Assembly: GCA_963839285.1 (NCBI GenBank)
Contig: CAWIUN010000016.1
Coordinates: 16,121-80,120 of the forward strand
From: DASSSQ01 sp963839285
GTDB lineage: Bacteria; Actinomycetota; Thermoleophilia; Gaiellales; Gaiellaceae
Length of the DNA stretch: 64,000 nucleotides
Direction: 5' to 3'
Shown here: in pieces, positions 50,742 to 59,110 of the stretch
How the letters are laid out: each line of letters begins with the position of its first letter
Numbering within the stretch: position 1 is the first letter of the stretch
Notes under the pieces: model-generated
What the model saw: only the letters and a program-made list of their open reading frames with translations
Told to the model about the DNA's origin: nothing
The model's database searches: none
Translations under genes and position numbers: made by a program

Positions 50742-51644
50742 GTGCGCCGCGTATCGCCCGTGGACGGGATGCTGCTGGGGACGGTGCTGCTCTGGGCGCT
50801 CAACTCGACGGCGTCGCGGTACCTGCTCACCCACGGCTGGCGGCCGCTCTCCTACGGCGTCACGCGCTACTTCCTCGCGATCGGCCTCTTCGTCGGCTTC
50901 ACCTGGTGGCGCGAGCGGTCGTTCCGGGTCGCGCGCGGCGACCTCGGCCTGGTCGCGCTCGCCGGCGGCACGATCTTCCTGAACCAGGTCTGCTTCGTCT
51001 ACAGCCTCCACTTCACGACCGCCTCGACGGTGTCGCTGATGTTCGGCTCGACGCCCGTCTTCGTCGGCGTGATCGGCGTCGCGATCGGGCTCGAGCGGCT
51101 CGGGCGCCGCTTCTGGGCGGCCGCGCTGATCACGCTCGCCGGCGTCGGCCTGATCGCGGCCGCCTCGGGCGGCGGCGTCTCGTCCGACCTGAAGGGCGCG
51201 CTGCTCGCGCTCTGCGCGGCGGTCACCTGGGCCGTCTACACGCTCGCGGTCGCGCCGCTGATGCGCCGCTACTCGCCGCTGCGGATCTCGTCGCTCGTGC
51301 TCACGATCGGCTGGATCCCGCTCGCGGCGGCCGGCGGCGGGCAGGTCGCCGAGCAGGCGTTCTCGTTCGGCGCGGTCGCCTGGCTCGCCTTCGCCTACGC
51401 GGTCGTCGGCCCGCTCTTCCTGACCAACATCCTCTGGTTCACCGCCGTCGACCGCGTCGGCGCCGCCCGCGCGACGCTGTTCGGGAACCTGCAGCCCTTC
51501 TTCGCCGTCCTCTTCGCGCTGCTCCTGCTCTCGGAGAGCCTGCAGCCGCTCGAGGTCGTCGGCGGCGTGCTCGTCTTCGCGGGGATCGCGCTCGAGCGGG
51601 TGCGGATCCCGCTGACGCGTGCGCCCGAGACCCCGGTCGAGTAA
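50742..51644 (+). CDS. EamA/DMT-family transporter
   Basis: A 300-residue protein with ten predicted transmembrane helices in two EamA repeats. Repeat 1: LLWALNSTASRYLLTHGW, FLNQVCFVYSLHFTTASTVS; repeat 2: LLALCAAVTWAVYTLAVAPL, GAARATLFGNLQPFFAVLFA and LVFAGIALERV. The family exports amino acids or other metabolites. GTG 50742 lies 6 bases after TAGCTT (50730-50735). The following HPPD gene begins 10 bases after its stop with its own -10, so the two may or may not be cotranscribed. Confidence 0.88.
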   Translation: MRRVSPVDGMLLGTVLLWALNSTASRYLLTHGWRPLSYGVTRYFLAIGLFVGFTWWRERSFRVARGDLGLVALAGGTIFLNQVCFVYSLHFTTASTVSLMFGSTPVFVGVIGVAIGLERLGRRFWAAALITLAGVGLIAAASGGGVSSDLKGALLALCAAVTWAVYTLAVAPLMRRYSPLRISSLVLTIGWIPLAAAGGGQVAEQAFSFGAVAWLAFAYAVVGPLFLTNILWFTAVDRVGAARATLFGNLQPFFAVLFALLLLSESLQPLEVVGGVLVFAGIALERVRIPLTRAPETPVE

Positions 51645-51654
51645 TACTGCGGCC

Positions 51655-52752
51655 ATGGCCGAAGACTTCATGCCCCTCGACGGCTGGGACCACGTCGAGC
51701 TCTGGGTCGGGAACGCGAAGCAGGCCTGCTTCTACTACGAGCGCGCCTTCGGCTTCCGCCGCACCGCCTACTCGGGGCCCGAGACGGGCGTCCGCGACCG
51801 CTGCTCGTACGTGCTCGAGCAGGGCGAGATCCGGCTCGTCGTCTCCTCCGCGCTGCGCGAGGACCACCCGATCAGCCGCTTCACCGCGAGGCACGGCGAC
51901 GGCGTCCGCGACATCGCGCTGCGCGTCCCGAACGCCTCCGAGGCCTACCGCCAGGCGGTGCAGCGGGGCGCCCGCGGCGTCGCCGAGCCGCACACGGTCG
52001 AGGACGACTTCGGCCGGGTCGAGCTGGCGTCGATCGCGACCTACGGCGACGTGATCCACACCTTCGTCGGCCGCAGCGACTACGCGGGGCCGTTCCTGCC
52101 GGGCTACGTCGAGCAGCAGACGCCCGGCGGCGACCCGGAGCCGGCCGGGCTGCTGCAGATCGACCACATCGTCGGCAACGTCGAGCTCGGCCGGATGGAG
52201 CACTGGGTCGAGTTCTACGAGCGCGTCTTCGGCATGACCGAGATGCTGCACTTCTCCGACGAGGACATCTCGACCGAGTACTCGGCGCTGATGAGCAAGG
52301 TGATGAGCGACGGCGCCGGGCGGGTCAAGTTCCCGATCAACGAGCCGGCGGAGGGCAAGCGGAAGAGCCAGATCGAGGAGTACCTCGAGTTCAACGGCGG
52401 CCCCGGCGCGCAGCACGTCGCCATGTCGACCGACAACGTCGTCCGCACCGTCGAGGAGCTGCAGCGGCGCGGCGTCGTCTTCCTCGGCACGCCCGACTCG
52501 TACTACGACGAGGTGTCCGAGCGGGTGGGGGAGATCGACGAGGACTACGCCGACCTGCGCCGCCTGCGGATCCTCGCCGACCGCGACGACGAGGGCTACC
52601 TGCTGCAGATCTTCACGAAGACCGCCCAGGACCGGCCCACCCTCTTCTTCGAGGTGATCGAGCGCCACGGCGCCCGCGGCTTCGGCGACGGCAACTTCAA
52701 GGCCCTGTTCGAGGCGATCGAGCGCGAGCAGGCCCTGCGCGGCAATCTCTGA
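51655..52752 (+). CDS. hpd: 4-hydroxyphenylpyruvate dioxygenase
   Basis: A 365-residue two-domain (vicinal-oxygen-chelate) iron dioxygenase converting 4-hydroxyphenylpyruvate to homogentisate in tyrosine breakdown. Iron ligands are visible: His in LQIDHIVGNV, His in GAQHVAMST and Glu in LFFEVIERHG. The C-terminal RHGARGFGDGNFKALFEAIE helix closes the active site. Full length, no damage. An AATACT box (51643-51648) ends 6 bases before the ATG. Homogentisate dioxygenase and the rest of the pathway are not in the window. Confidence 0.96.
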   Translation: MAEDFMPLDGWDHVELWVGNAKQACFYYERAFGFRRTAYSGPETGVRDRCSYVLEQGEIRLVVSSALREDHPISRFTARHGDGVRDIALRVPNASEAYRQAVQRGARGVAEPHTVEDDFGRVELASIATYGDVIHTFVGRSDYAGPFLPGYVEQQTPGGDPEPAGLLQIDHIVGNVELGRMEHWVEFYERVFGMTEMLHFSDEDISTEYSALMSKVMSDGAGRVKFPINEPAEGKRKSQIEEYLEFNGGPGAQHVAMSTDNVVRTVEELQRRGVVFLGTPDSYYDEVSERVGEIDEDYADLRRLRILADRDDEGYLLQIFTKTAQDRPTLFFEVIERHGARGFGDGNFKALFEAIEREQALRGNL

Positions 52753-52827
52753 CGGCGCCGTTTCCCTGTCGGGCGTGAGGGACGCTCGCGCAGCCGACTG
52801 CATATGTCTGCTGCTGCGGGGCGCGCG

Positions 52828-53217
52828 TTAGCCCGCGAAGATCGCGTTCCAGGCGGCGGTGTCGTCGGGGTAGAGCCAGCGCTCGACCTGCCGTCCATCC
52901 CGATACCGAAAGACGCTGATCACGCGGGTGTGCGCATCGACGCCGTCGCGGCGAGCGCCCATCGTGCTGACAGCGCAGACGTGACGGTCGCTTGCAAACA
53001 CGTCGTCCTCGACAAGCCAGAATCCAAGCGTCTCGAGCTGCGTCAGCCAGGCAAGAACTGCATCGCGCCCTCGAATGGTTCCCGCCATCGGGTGCTCGCC
53101 GGGAACGTGCCATACGACCTCGGGCGCGATCACGCTCTCGACCCTGTCCAGATCCCCGGATCGGAAGGCATCAGCAGTACGCCTGTACGCGAGAGCGTCG
53201 GGGTGTTCCTGCGCCAC
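52828..53217 (-). CDS. SnoaL-like / NTF2-fold polyketide-cyclase-type protein
   Basis: A 129-residue protein with the cone-shaped alpha+beta pattern of the SnoaL/NTF2 superfamily: RTADAFRSGDLDRVESVIAP, VVWHVPGEHPMAGTIRGRD, and the strands HVCAVSTMGARRDG and TRVISVFRYRDGRQVERWLY. These act as cyclases, dehydratases, isomerases or simple binders. GTG 53217 follows TAAGGT by 6 bases (leaderless type). Codon use here is less extreme than in the rest of the window; the gene begins the accessory stretch. Confidence 0.78.
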   Translation of the reverse strand: MAQEHPDALAYRRTADAFRSGDLDRVESVIAPEVVWHVPGEHPMAGTIRGRDAVLAWLTQLETLGFWLVEDDVFASDRHVCAVSTMGARRDGVDAHTRVISVFRYRDGRQVERWLYPDDTAAWNAIFAG

Positions 53218-53288
53218 CGAGAGACCTTAGCCCGGGCGTCATTCCAGAACTGTGAGACCGTCTGGGGTGTACTCCCGCACAGCGGCCC

Positions 53289-53537
53289 ATGCAGCGCCTC
53301 CCACCCACGGACTCGAACTTGCGTGCTCCGGAGCATCCGGCTTGGATCCCGTGCGTGCAGCGTCGAGGTCGGCACATCCACTGGGCGTGGGTCCCGGCCG
53401 GAGTCTTCTTCACGGTCACGGGGATCTTGCGATGGGGATGGGGCGTTACGCTGCTGCTCGTGGTCGCAGGTCTCGCTCTTGCGGCGTACGCGGAGTGGAA
53501 CGCCCGCCGACGAAGGCGTCGCAGGCTCGAACTCTGA
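53289..53537 (+). CDS. Possible small membrane protein
   Basis: An 82-residue frame with a central hydrophobic stretch (AWVPAGVFFTVTGILRWGWG and VTLLLVVAGLALAAYAEW) and a very basic C-terminus (RRRRRRRLEL). The N-terminal 25 residues are not typical of a protein start, so a shorter form may be the real one. No ribosome-binding site is clear. The next 230 bases (53538-53771) hold nothing I can support. Confidence 0.35.
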   Translation: MQRLPPTDSNLRAPEHPAWIPCVQRRGRHIHWAWVPAGVFFTVTGILRWGWGVTLLLVVAGLALAAYAEWNARRRRRRRLEL

Positions 53538-53771
53538 TCTGCTCGCGCCCATTCGCGGGCACTCGCCCGATCGGCTGGCCCGTTCTTGGAGCGCCGCGCG
53601 TACCACGCGCGGACGGCGCGCCGGCCCCGGGCACCGCTGACGCGCTCGCGGCCCCTGACGGCGGCAGGACGACCGTTCGGGGAACACGCGTGAGCACGCG
53701 GAGTCGACGCATCTCGATTCCAGCTCCGCCCCTAGGGCGTCGGAACGACGGCAGGTGGGGCAGCAGCGGTT

Positions 53772-54350
53772 CTATCGGCGTCTGCGCGCTCGCACGGTCT
53801 TGCGCATCACGCAGTTCCCGAGGCCTTTCGGTCGCACGTAGGCGAATCCCTCACGCTCGTAGAGCGTACGTGTGCTGTTGTAGAGGCAAGACACACGCTT
53901 ACCTCCGGCGTCGTGCGGATACCCTTCAACGACTCCGCCACCTGCCTGCGCGATCAGGCCCAATGCACCGCGAAGGGCGATCGCCGTCACTCCTTGTCGC
54001 CGGTACTTCTTGTCGACGAAGATGCAGGTAATCCGGTAGTCGGGCAGCCGGTCGAGGGTCTCTTCGTACTCCTTGCGGTGGTGGATGTTCGGCAGCTCGG
54101 CCGGCGATCCATATTGGGCCCACGCGATTGCCTCATCGGCATCGAACACGAGCGACGCGTGCGCACCGCCTTCCGCGACGAGCCGCTCCTTGAGCGCGCG
54201 GTTTCCGTCGGCCGTGAAAGTCTTTTCGCGGTGGAAGGTGTGAAACCAGGTACACCAACACCCGCCGGAAACCCCATTGTGTCGATCGACCAGACGGGCG
54301 AACGCATCCCATGTACTTGCATCAAGCGGCTTGACGACGTATTCCGACAT
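53772..54350 (-). CDS. GNAT-fold N-acetyltransferase
   Basis: A 192-residue acetyltransferase: GGCWCTWFHTFHREKTF near the N-terminus, the central ITCIFVDKKYRRQGVTAIAL with the acetyl-CoA-binding R/QxxGxA-type loop (YRRQGVTAIAL), then EGYPHDAGGKRV and YEREGFAYVRP. Substrate unknown. GAGGAGG lies 7 bases before the ATG at 54348-54350 and is wholly inside one arm of an inverted repeat (54356-54388), so translation may be controlled by leader folding. It belongs to the accessory stretch with relaxed codon use. Confidence 0.85.
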   Translation of the reverse strand: MSEYVVKPLDASTWDAFARLVDRHNGVSGGCWCTWFHTFHREKTFTADGNRALKERLVAEGGAHASLVFDADEAIAWAQYGSPAELPNIHHRKEYEETLDRLPDYRITCIFVDKKYRRQGVTAIALRGALGLIAQAGGGVVEGYPHDAGGKRVSCLYNSTRTLYEREGFAYVRPKGLGNCVMRKTVRARRRR

Positions 54351-54355
54351 CCGAA

Positions 54356-54388
54356 AGCCTCCTCGCAATCGACGGGACGGAGGAGGCT
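54356..54388 (-). promoter_or_regulatory. Leader hairpin that covers the ribosome-binding site of the GNAT gene
   Basis: Perfect 9-base arms (AGCCTCCTC at 54356-54364, GAGGAGGCT at 54380-54388) separated by 15 bases. In the transcript the arm nearest the gene is the GAGGAGG ribosome-binding site itself, so folding would shut off initiation unless melted by a factor, temperature or ligand. Confidence 0.5.
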
Positions 54389-54474
54389 AACGAACTAACA
54401 GCGGGCATCGAACCGCCGCTCTCATTCCGTCGTCAGGGGCATTCCGAAATACCCGCGCAGGGTGGAGTAGCTGC

Positions 54475-54753
54475 CTACGCCCCCATGTATGCGCCGACGA
54501 CGACTACCGCCCAGAACACCGCGATCAGCAGATTGGCGACGAGCCCTGCCAGGCCGAGCCGCAGATCGCGGCGGTCGGTGCCTGCAGCCTCGACCGTGAT
54601 CGCGACGCCGAATCCGACGAGGCAAGCGACTACGCTCACGACCAGTCCCGGACCGGGGCTGCCGCTGCTCCACTGAACCAACGCCAGGAGCGCGCCGGCC
54701 GCAGCGAGTGCGGCCGATCCGATCGAGACATACGCGGCACGCCGGACGAGCAT
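54475..54753 (-). CDS. Small polytopic membrane protein (about three helices)
   Basis: A 92-residue protein: MLVRRAAYVSIGSAALAAAG, LVVSVVACLVGFGVAITVEA, then DRRDLRLGLAGLVANLLIAV and a final helix. Its last 40 residues resemble the end of the next gene upstream (RRGTTGLVVNVLVVAYLVIP), so the two may be related (DUF4190-like repeat). Function unknown. ATG 54751-54753 was chosen over an upstream start that would add 13 soluble residues. Confidence 0.6.
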   Translation of the reverse strand: MLVRRAAYVSIGSAALAAAGALLALVQWSSGSPGPGLVVSVVACLVGFGVAITVEAAGTDRRDLRLGLAGLVANLLIAVFWAVVVVGAYMGA

Positions 54754-54855
54754 CGGTCCTCTACATGTTCGCCGCTGAACGCTCGGGGTCAATCGGCCGC
54801 TCGGGCTTCATTTCGCACCAGTGGCCCAACCGAGTCTGGCGGGATCCCCGGAGAC

Positions 54856-55281
54856 TCAGCCGAAGAGGACGAAGACGATTCCAGGAATGACGAGATAGGC
54901 GACGACCAGGACGTTGACGACGAGTCCCGTCGTTCCTCTGCGGCCCTCGCCCAGGCGTCGCGCTCGGATGCCGAGGATGATCCCGGCGAGGGCGGGCAGG
55001 GTCATCAGCGCCAGCAGGAACAGGCCTGCGATGTAGCCCCGGGCACCCGCGCGCCCGATGCTCTCCTGCTCCTCGAGATCGAAGACCGCTACCTGTAGGA
55101 ACGTTCCCATCGCCGCGGCCGCGAGGAGCGCGACGGCCGTGCCGGGCACCATCAGTAGCGACCACGTCGCGGTTCGCCGCCCCGGCTCGACCGGCAGCGA
55201 GAACCTCTTTGGACGAGCGGTCGGGAGCGGCGTGGCCGTACCGTCCTCCTGTCGGCCTGCAACCTGAACCTTCGCCGACAT
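54856..55281 (-). CDS. Four-helix membrane protein, DUF4190-like
   Basis: A 141-residue protein with a soluble Pro/Arg-rich N-terminus (MSAKVQVAGRQEDGTATPLP), then four hydrophobic helices: LLMVPGTAVALLAAAAMGTF, YIAGLFLLALMTLPALAGII and VVNVLVVAYLVIPGIVFVLF among them. The GIILGIRARRLGEGRRGTTG loop between helices 3 and 4 is the DUF4190 pattern. An ATG at 55294-55296 would extend it by five residues. It is transcribed away from the TPR gene. Confidence 0.6.
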   Translation of the reverse strand: MSAKVQVAGRQEDGTATPLPTARPKRFSLPVEPGRRTATWSLLMVPGTAVALLAAAAMGTFLQVAVFDLEEQESIGRAGARGYIAGLFLLALMTLPALAGIILGIRARRLGEGRRGTTGLVVNVLVVAYLVIPGIVFVLFG

Positions 55282-55353
55282 CAGCGCCGCCCACATCCGT
55301 AGTTCCGAGCCATTCGCTACCCCCTGCTTCGTCTGTCACGATCGTCGAAGCCG

Positions 55354-56184
55354 ATGGGAGACAGGCTGCGTCCGCTGTGGGACTTCGACGATCTCGACGT
55401 GAGCGAAGCTCGTCTGCGTGCACAGCTCGAGGAGGAGACGACAGACGCGGGCCGGTCGGACGTGCTGACGCAGCTCGCTCGGGTCGAGGGCTTGCGCGGC
55501 CGCTTCGAAGAGTGCGACGCGCTGCTCGACGAGGCGGAGGCTCTCGGCGGGATCACGGCGCGCGTGCTGCTCGAGCGCGGTCGACGAGAGCGGTCATCCG
55601 GGCCGCCGGGGGCGGGGCGTGCACTGTTCGAGCAAGCGTTCGAGCAGGCCCGGGCGAACGGCGAGGACGTGCTCGCCGTCGATGCGGCGCACATGGTCGC
55701 CCTGGTCGACAACAGCGAGACATGGACGGCACGCGGAGTCGAGATCGCCGCCTTCTCGGACGACCCCGGCGTTCGCTATTGGCTCGGCCCGCTCTACAAC
55801 AACGTGGGCTGGTCGCGCTATGAGACCGGCGACGCAGCGGGCGCTCTCGAGGCGTTCGAGCTCGCACTCGCCTCCCGTGAACGTGACGACCCGCGTCCCT
55901 ACGAGCGAGAGATCGCCCGCTATGCGGTTGGTAAGGCGCTGCGCGCACTCGGACGCCCGTCCGAGGCAGCGGCGGCACTCGAGCAGTGCCTCGCCTGGGC
56001 CGCCGAGGGAGGAGTCGAAGACGCCTACTTCCACGAGGAGCTCGCCGAGAGCTACGCCGCGCTCGGCCGCGACGCCGAGGCGCGCGAGCAGGCCCGCCGC
56101 GCGCTCGAGCTCGCACCCGAAGATGACGATCCTTCGCGCGTCGCGCGCCTCCGCGACCTCGCGGGTCTGCTCACCTTTCAGTGA
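55354..56184 (+). CDS. Tetratricopeptide-repeat protein
   Basis: A 276-residue protein that is helical throughout, with at least four TPR-like units; clear ones are YNNVGWSRYETGDAAGALEA with FELALASRER, and AYFHEELAESYAALGRDAEA followed by REQARRALELAP. TPR arrays mediate protein-protein contacts. There is no catalytic domain or DNA-binding part. Its 3' end lies 2 bases from a truncated cupin gene on the other strand. The partner is unknown. Confidence 0.78.
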   Translation: MGDRLRPLWDFDDLDVSEARLRAQLEEETTDAGRSDVLTQLARVEGLRGRFEECDALLDEAEALGGITARVLLERGRRERSSGPPGAGRALFEQAFEQARANGEDVLAVDAAHMVALVDNSETWTARGVEIAAFSDDPGVRYWLGPLYNNVGWSRYETGDAAGALEAFELALASRERDDPRPYEREIARYAVGKALRALGRPSEAAAALEQCLAWAAEGGVEDAYFHEELAESYAALGRDAEAREQARRALELAPEDDDPSRVARLRDLAGLLTFQ

Positions 56185-56185
56185 C

Positions 56186-56373
56186 TCACGCTGATCGGCG
56201 CTCGCGAGCGGTCATCGCCGAGCGGTAGCCGGGCGGGACGCGCTGGTAGCCGAGGCGGATCGCTCGAGCTCGAGCGCCCTGGTCGCCGCGCGGAACTCCA
56301 GGCCCGGCGCGCCGTCGAACGCGGGGCCGATGTCCTCCAGATCCTCCTTGATGTTCCTGAGCGTGAACGGCAC
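56186..56373 (-). pseudogene. Truncated cupin gene (N-terminal remnant)
   Basis: From GTG 56373 the frame reads VPFTLRNIKEDLEDIGPAFD, GAPGLEFRAATRALELER, which is the start of a known actinobacterial cupin type. After a frameshift near 56270 the other frame continues LGYQRVPPGYR, the expected next block. The metal-binding His/Glu cupin motifs that should follow are missing; the sequence ends at a stop (56186-56188) beside the TPR gene. It is a decayed remnant. Confidence 0.6.
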
Positions 56374-56434
56374 GGCGGAATCCTACGGCCCGGTCCAGAA
56401 CGCCGGCGGCGGAGCTTCTCAGCTGCTGTCGGTT

Positions 56435-57103
56435 CTAGACGGTGAACCGTTTCCAGTGCCCCTCGGAGACGACTTCGACGGTGTCGTCGACCACTTTGAT
56501 CGCGGTCTGATCGTCGATCGCGTACGCCGGCACCCCCAGGCCGGCGGCCCACCTCTCTGCGTCGGCCATCGTGTTCTCCGGCAGGGCCTCGTGGTCGAGG
56601 TGCGGAAAGATCGAGAAGTCGACGATTCCAAGCGTGCCGTCGCCGCCGCTGGGCGGCTTCCACCGGACGAAGTCCTCGCCGATCCTGGGCGTCATCACCA
56701 TGCTCCCGGCGCTGAACCCTGCGTAGACCGTCTCGCGCAGCGACGGCAGGAGCTCCGCCAGCCCGGACTGCCGCAGCCAGTGGCAGAGATAGAGGGCGTC
56801 GCCGCCGTTCACCAGCAGGACGTCTGTCTCGCGGACCCAGGGGAGCCAGCGTTCTGCGTCGATGCTGGGCAGCGCGGTCAGCTCCAGCACTCCCAGGGAC
56901 TTCCAACCGAGCTCGCACATGGGCTCGGTGGACCGACCGCTGATGAACCGCCATGCACCGCCGGGACCGACCATGGGGTGCCCGTATGCCGCAGTGGGAA
57001 TGCAGAGTGCGTCGGACTCCGCGATCGGCTTGCCCAGGAGGTCGACCAGGGCGTCGCGGATGCTCGTGTTCTTGATGCCGGCGGAGGTGAGAAGAAGCCT
57101 CAA
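56435..57103 (-). CDS. Peptidase E-like serine hydrolase (family S51)
   Basis: A 222-residue class I glutamine-amidotransferase-like protein. The nucleophile elbow is YAGFSAGSMVM (Ser about residue 132), NGGDALYLCHWL is the usual GGN(D)T loop, and IFPHLDHE carries the His. The family cleaves N-terminal Asp-X dipeptides or related isopeptides. ATG at 57101-57103. No ribosome-binding site is clear. It belongs to the accessory stretch; a PIN-toxin remnant lies directly upstream on the same strand. Confidence 0.85.
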   Translation of the reverse strand: MRLLLTSAGIKNTSIRDALVDLLGKPIAESDALCIPTAAYGHPMVGPGGAWRFISGRSTEPMCELGWKSLGVLELTALPSIDAERWLPWVRETDVLLVNGGDALYLCHWLRQSGLAELLPSLRETVYAGFSAGSMVMTPRIGEDFVRWKPPSGGDGTLGIVDFSIFPHLDHEALPENTMADAERWAAGLGVPAYAIDDQTAIKVVDDTVEVVSEGHWKRFTV

Positions 57104-57556
57104 TGGTGCTCCCGGAGTGGTAGGCGGGCCAACGCGTACGGATGCGTACGCGGTGGAGACTCGCAGACCGCCGAAGACTCATCGGGCCCGCTCGAAACCG
57201 CCCCCGCGTCCTCGGGACACCGTCCGAACAACCACCCCAGCTGCTCCGCGACCTTCCATGCGGTCATCTGCAGCACCTCGTCCCCGTGAAATCGAACCTT
57301 CAGCGAGTTGACCCGTGTCACGCGCTCGATTCCTCGGCAGCCGAGATCTCTCCCCGGCGGGGGCCGCCTCGTACCGCGCCGCCAGCGCCTGCGAGCGAAC
57401 GAGCGTGGGCGCGACGGGCGTGTGCCCGGCGGCGACCTCGATCTCGCCGGCCGCGATCCGGAGCAGCGTCCCGCAATCGTCGACGACGAGTCGCGTCCCG
57501 GCGCGCAGGCTGCCTCCCGACCGGCTCGGAACGAGGCATCCTCTTCTCGAGGTCAT
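57100..57556 (-). pseudogene. Decayed PIN-domain (VapC-like) toxin gene
   Basis: The minus strand reads TRLVVDDCGTLLRIAAGEIE, then HTPVAPTLVRSQALAARYEA and AGEISAAEESSA with a stop, and after a +/-1 shift VTRVNSLKVRFHGDEVLQMT then AWKVAEQLGW. This is the order and spacing of VapC-type PIN ribonucleases (first Asp in VVDD, Glu in the RSQALAARYEA helix, the K(I/V)RFxGDxVLQ segment). The block with the later acidic residues (DAEY) that should follow GW is absent, replaced by LFGRCPEDAG. No intact antitoxin gene is upstream. Confidence 0.6.
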
Positions 57557-57635
57557 TCCGAGCTCTGACCTAGGCCAGGTCCTCCGTCAGTCGTCGGGCA
57601 GTTCAGCCGCCCCGCACGTCATACTGGGCGACGAG

Positions 57636-57872
57636 ATGGCCGGCGACATCGACGCGACAGGCACGCGGAAGGACGGGCTCGACGCCTTCCTCGACGAGAA
57701 GCTCGCAGAGGGCTTCACGATCGAGACCCGGACCGACACCCACGCGATCATCTTCCGCCGCCCGAGAGGCGTGCGGCGGTTCACGAGCGGCCGCGATGCC
57801 GGTCGCTTCGTGGTCGAGGTCGACGAGGACGGCCGCGCGACGATGCGCGAGGCCGAGCCGCGGCGGTCGTAG
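57636..57872 (+). CDS. Small soluble protein of unknown function
   Basis: A 78-residue protein: MAGDIDATGTRKDGLDAFLD, EKLAEGFTIETRTDTHAIIF and RRPRGVRRFTSGRDAGRFVV. The alternation ETRTDTHAIIF ... RFVVEVDEDGRATM suggests a small beta-rich domain. CATACT (57620-57625) lies 10 bases before the ATG. I do not recognise the family. The following 198 bases to the glycosyltransferase hold no supported gene. Confidence 0.5.
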   Translation: MAGDIDATGTRKDGLDAFLDEKLAEGFTIETRTDTHAIIFRRPRGVRRFTSGRDAGRFVVEVDEDGRATMREAEPRRS

Positions 57873-58070
57873 CCGCGCCGCCGTCGAGGAGGACGGTGAC
57901 GCGGCTGCCGTCGACGGCGGAGGAGACCGGCTCGAAGCCGTTGCCCGCGCGGCTGCCGATGTGGCCGAGCGGTCCGCTGCAGCCGCTCCGGCGGCGGTTC
58001 ACCGATGCATGAGGTCGCCGCACCGAGCGGGTCCGGCGCTGCGGCGGGGCGTCGCCGTTAGGCTCGGAGT

Positions 58071-59110
58071 GTGCGCGTCGCCCTCGTCTGCCCGTACTCG
58101 TGGTCGGTGCCCGGCGGGGTGCAGACCCACGTCGCCGGGCTGGCGGACGTGCTCCGGCGCCGCGGCGTCGACGCCGAGGTGCTCGCGCCGGCGGACGGGC
58201 CGGTCGACGCTCGACGGCTTCCGGCCGCTCGGCCGCTCGATCGGCTTCACCTGGGAGGGCACGGTCACGCGCGTGGCGCTCTCGCCGGGGACGGTCCGGC
58301 GGACGGCGCGTCACGTCCGCGCGCGGCGGTTCGACGTCGTCCACGTGCACGAGCCGATGCTCCCGGCCGCGGGCATGACCGCGGTCTGGGCGGCGCGCGC
58401 GCCCGTCGTCGGCACCTTCCACATGGTCGCGAACCGGCCGTTCTGGTACCGCGTCTGGCGGCCCGTCGTCGCGCCGACCGCGCGGCGTCTGGCGGCGCGC
58501 ATCGCCGTCTCGGTCGCGGCGCGGGACTTCGCCGCGCAGGTGCTTCCCGGCGCCTACGACCTGATCCCGAACGCGATCGACGTCGCCGCGTACGGCGCGG
58601 GCGAGCGGGGAGCGCGGCGGATCGCCTTCGTCGGCAGGCCGGAGCCGCGCAAGGGGCTGCCGGTCCTGCTCGAGGCGCTGCAACGGCTGCCGGACGACGT
58701 CACCCTCGACCTCGTCGGCGTCGAAGGCGACCTCGGGCCCCGCGTCCGCGCCCACGGCCGCGCTCGACGACGGCGCGCTCCGCCGCGTCCTCGCCGACGC
58801 CGACGTCTTCTGCGCGCCGTCGCTCGGGGGCGAGAGCTTCGGAGTCGTCCTCGTCGAGGCGATGGCGGCCGGGCTGCCGGTCGTCGCCTCCGACATCCCC
58901 GGCTATGCGGCGGTGCTGCCGTCCGAGTGCGGGCGCCTCGTCCCTCCCGGCGACGCCGGCGCGCTCTCGGGCGCCCTCGGCGAGCTGCTCGAGGACGACG
59001 CCCTCCGGGCGCGGCTCGGCGGCGCCGGCCGCCGCGAGGCGCAGCACTACTCCTGGGACACGGTCGTCGACGACGTGCTCGCGGTCTACGAGCGCGTGCT
59101 GACGAGGTGA
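58071..59110 (+). CDS. PimA-like GT4 glycosyltransferase, two frameshifts
   Basis: About 346 residues after two +1 shifts (near 58207 and 58765). Block order is MRVALVCPYSWSVPGGVQTH, then LDGFRPLGRSIGFTWEGTVT, VVHVHEPMLPA, GTFHMVANRPF, the nucleotide-sugar site AFVGRPEPRKGLPVLLEAL, and the donor motif GGESFGVVLVEAMAAG with an intact E-x7-E pair. This closely follows phosphatidylinositol alpha-mannosyltransferase PimA, which uses GDP-mannose at the inner membrane face. TAGGCT (58059-58064) ends 6 bases before the GTG. The acyltransferase gene overlaps its stop (GTGA), as expected for a glycolipid pathway. Confidence 0.83.

Noticed and set aside
53299..53330. Sequence like the T-arm and 3' end of a tRNA on the minus strand (GTTCGAGTCC)
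   Set aside because: The T-stem does not pair (GCAAG against CCGTG), no acceptor or anticodon arm is present, and no integrase is near. Not enough for a tRNA fragment or attachment site.
57850..58020. Minus-strand peptide ending SRVTVLLDGGAAT as a small gene
   Set aside because: It has no conserved start, overlaps the end of the 78-residue gene, and no family resemblance could be argued.
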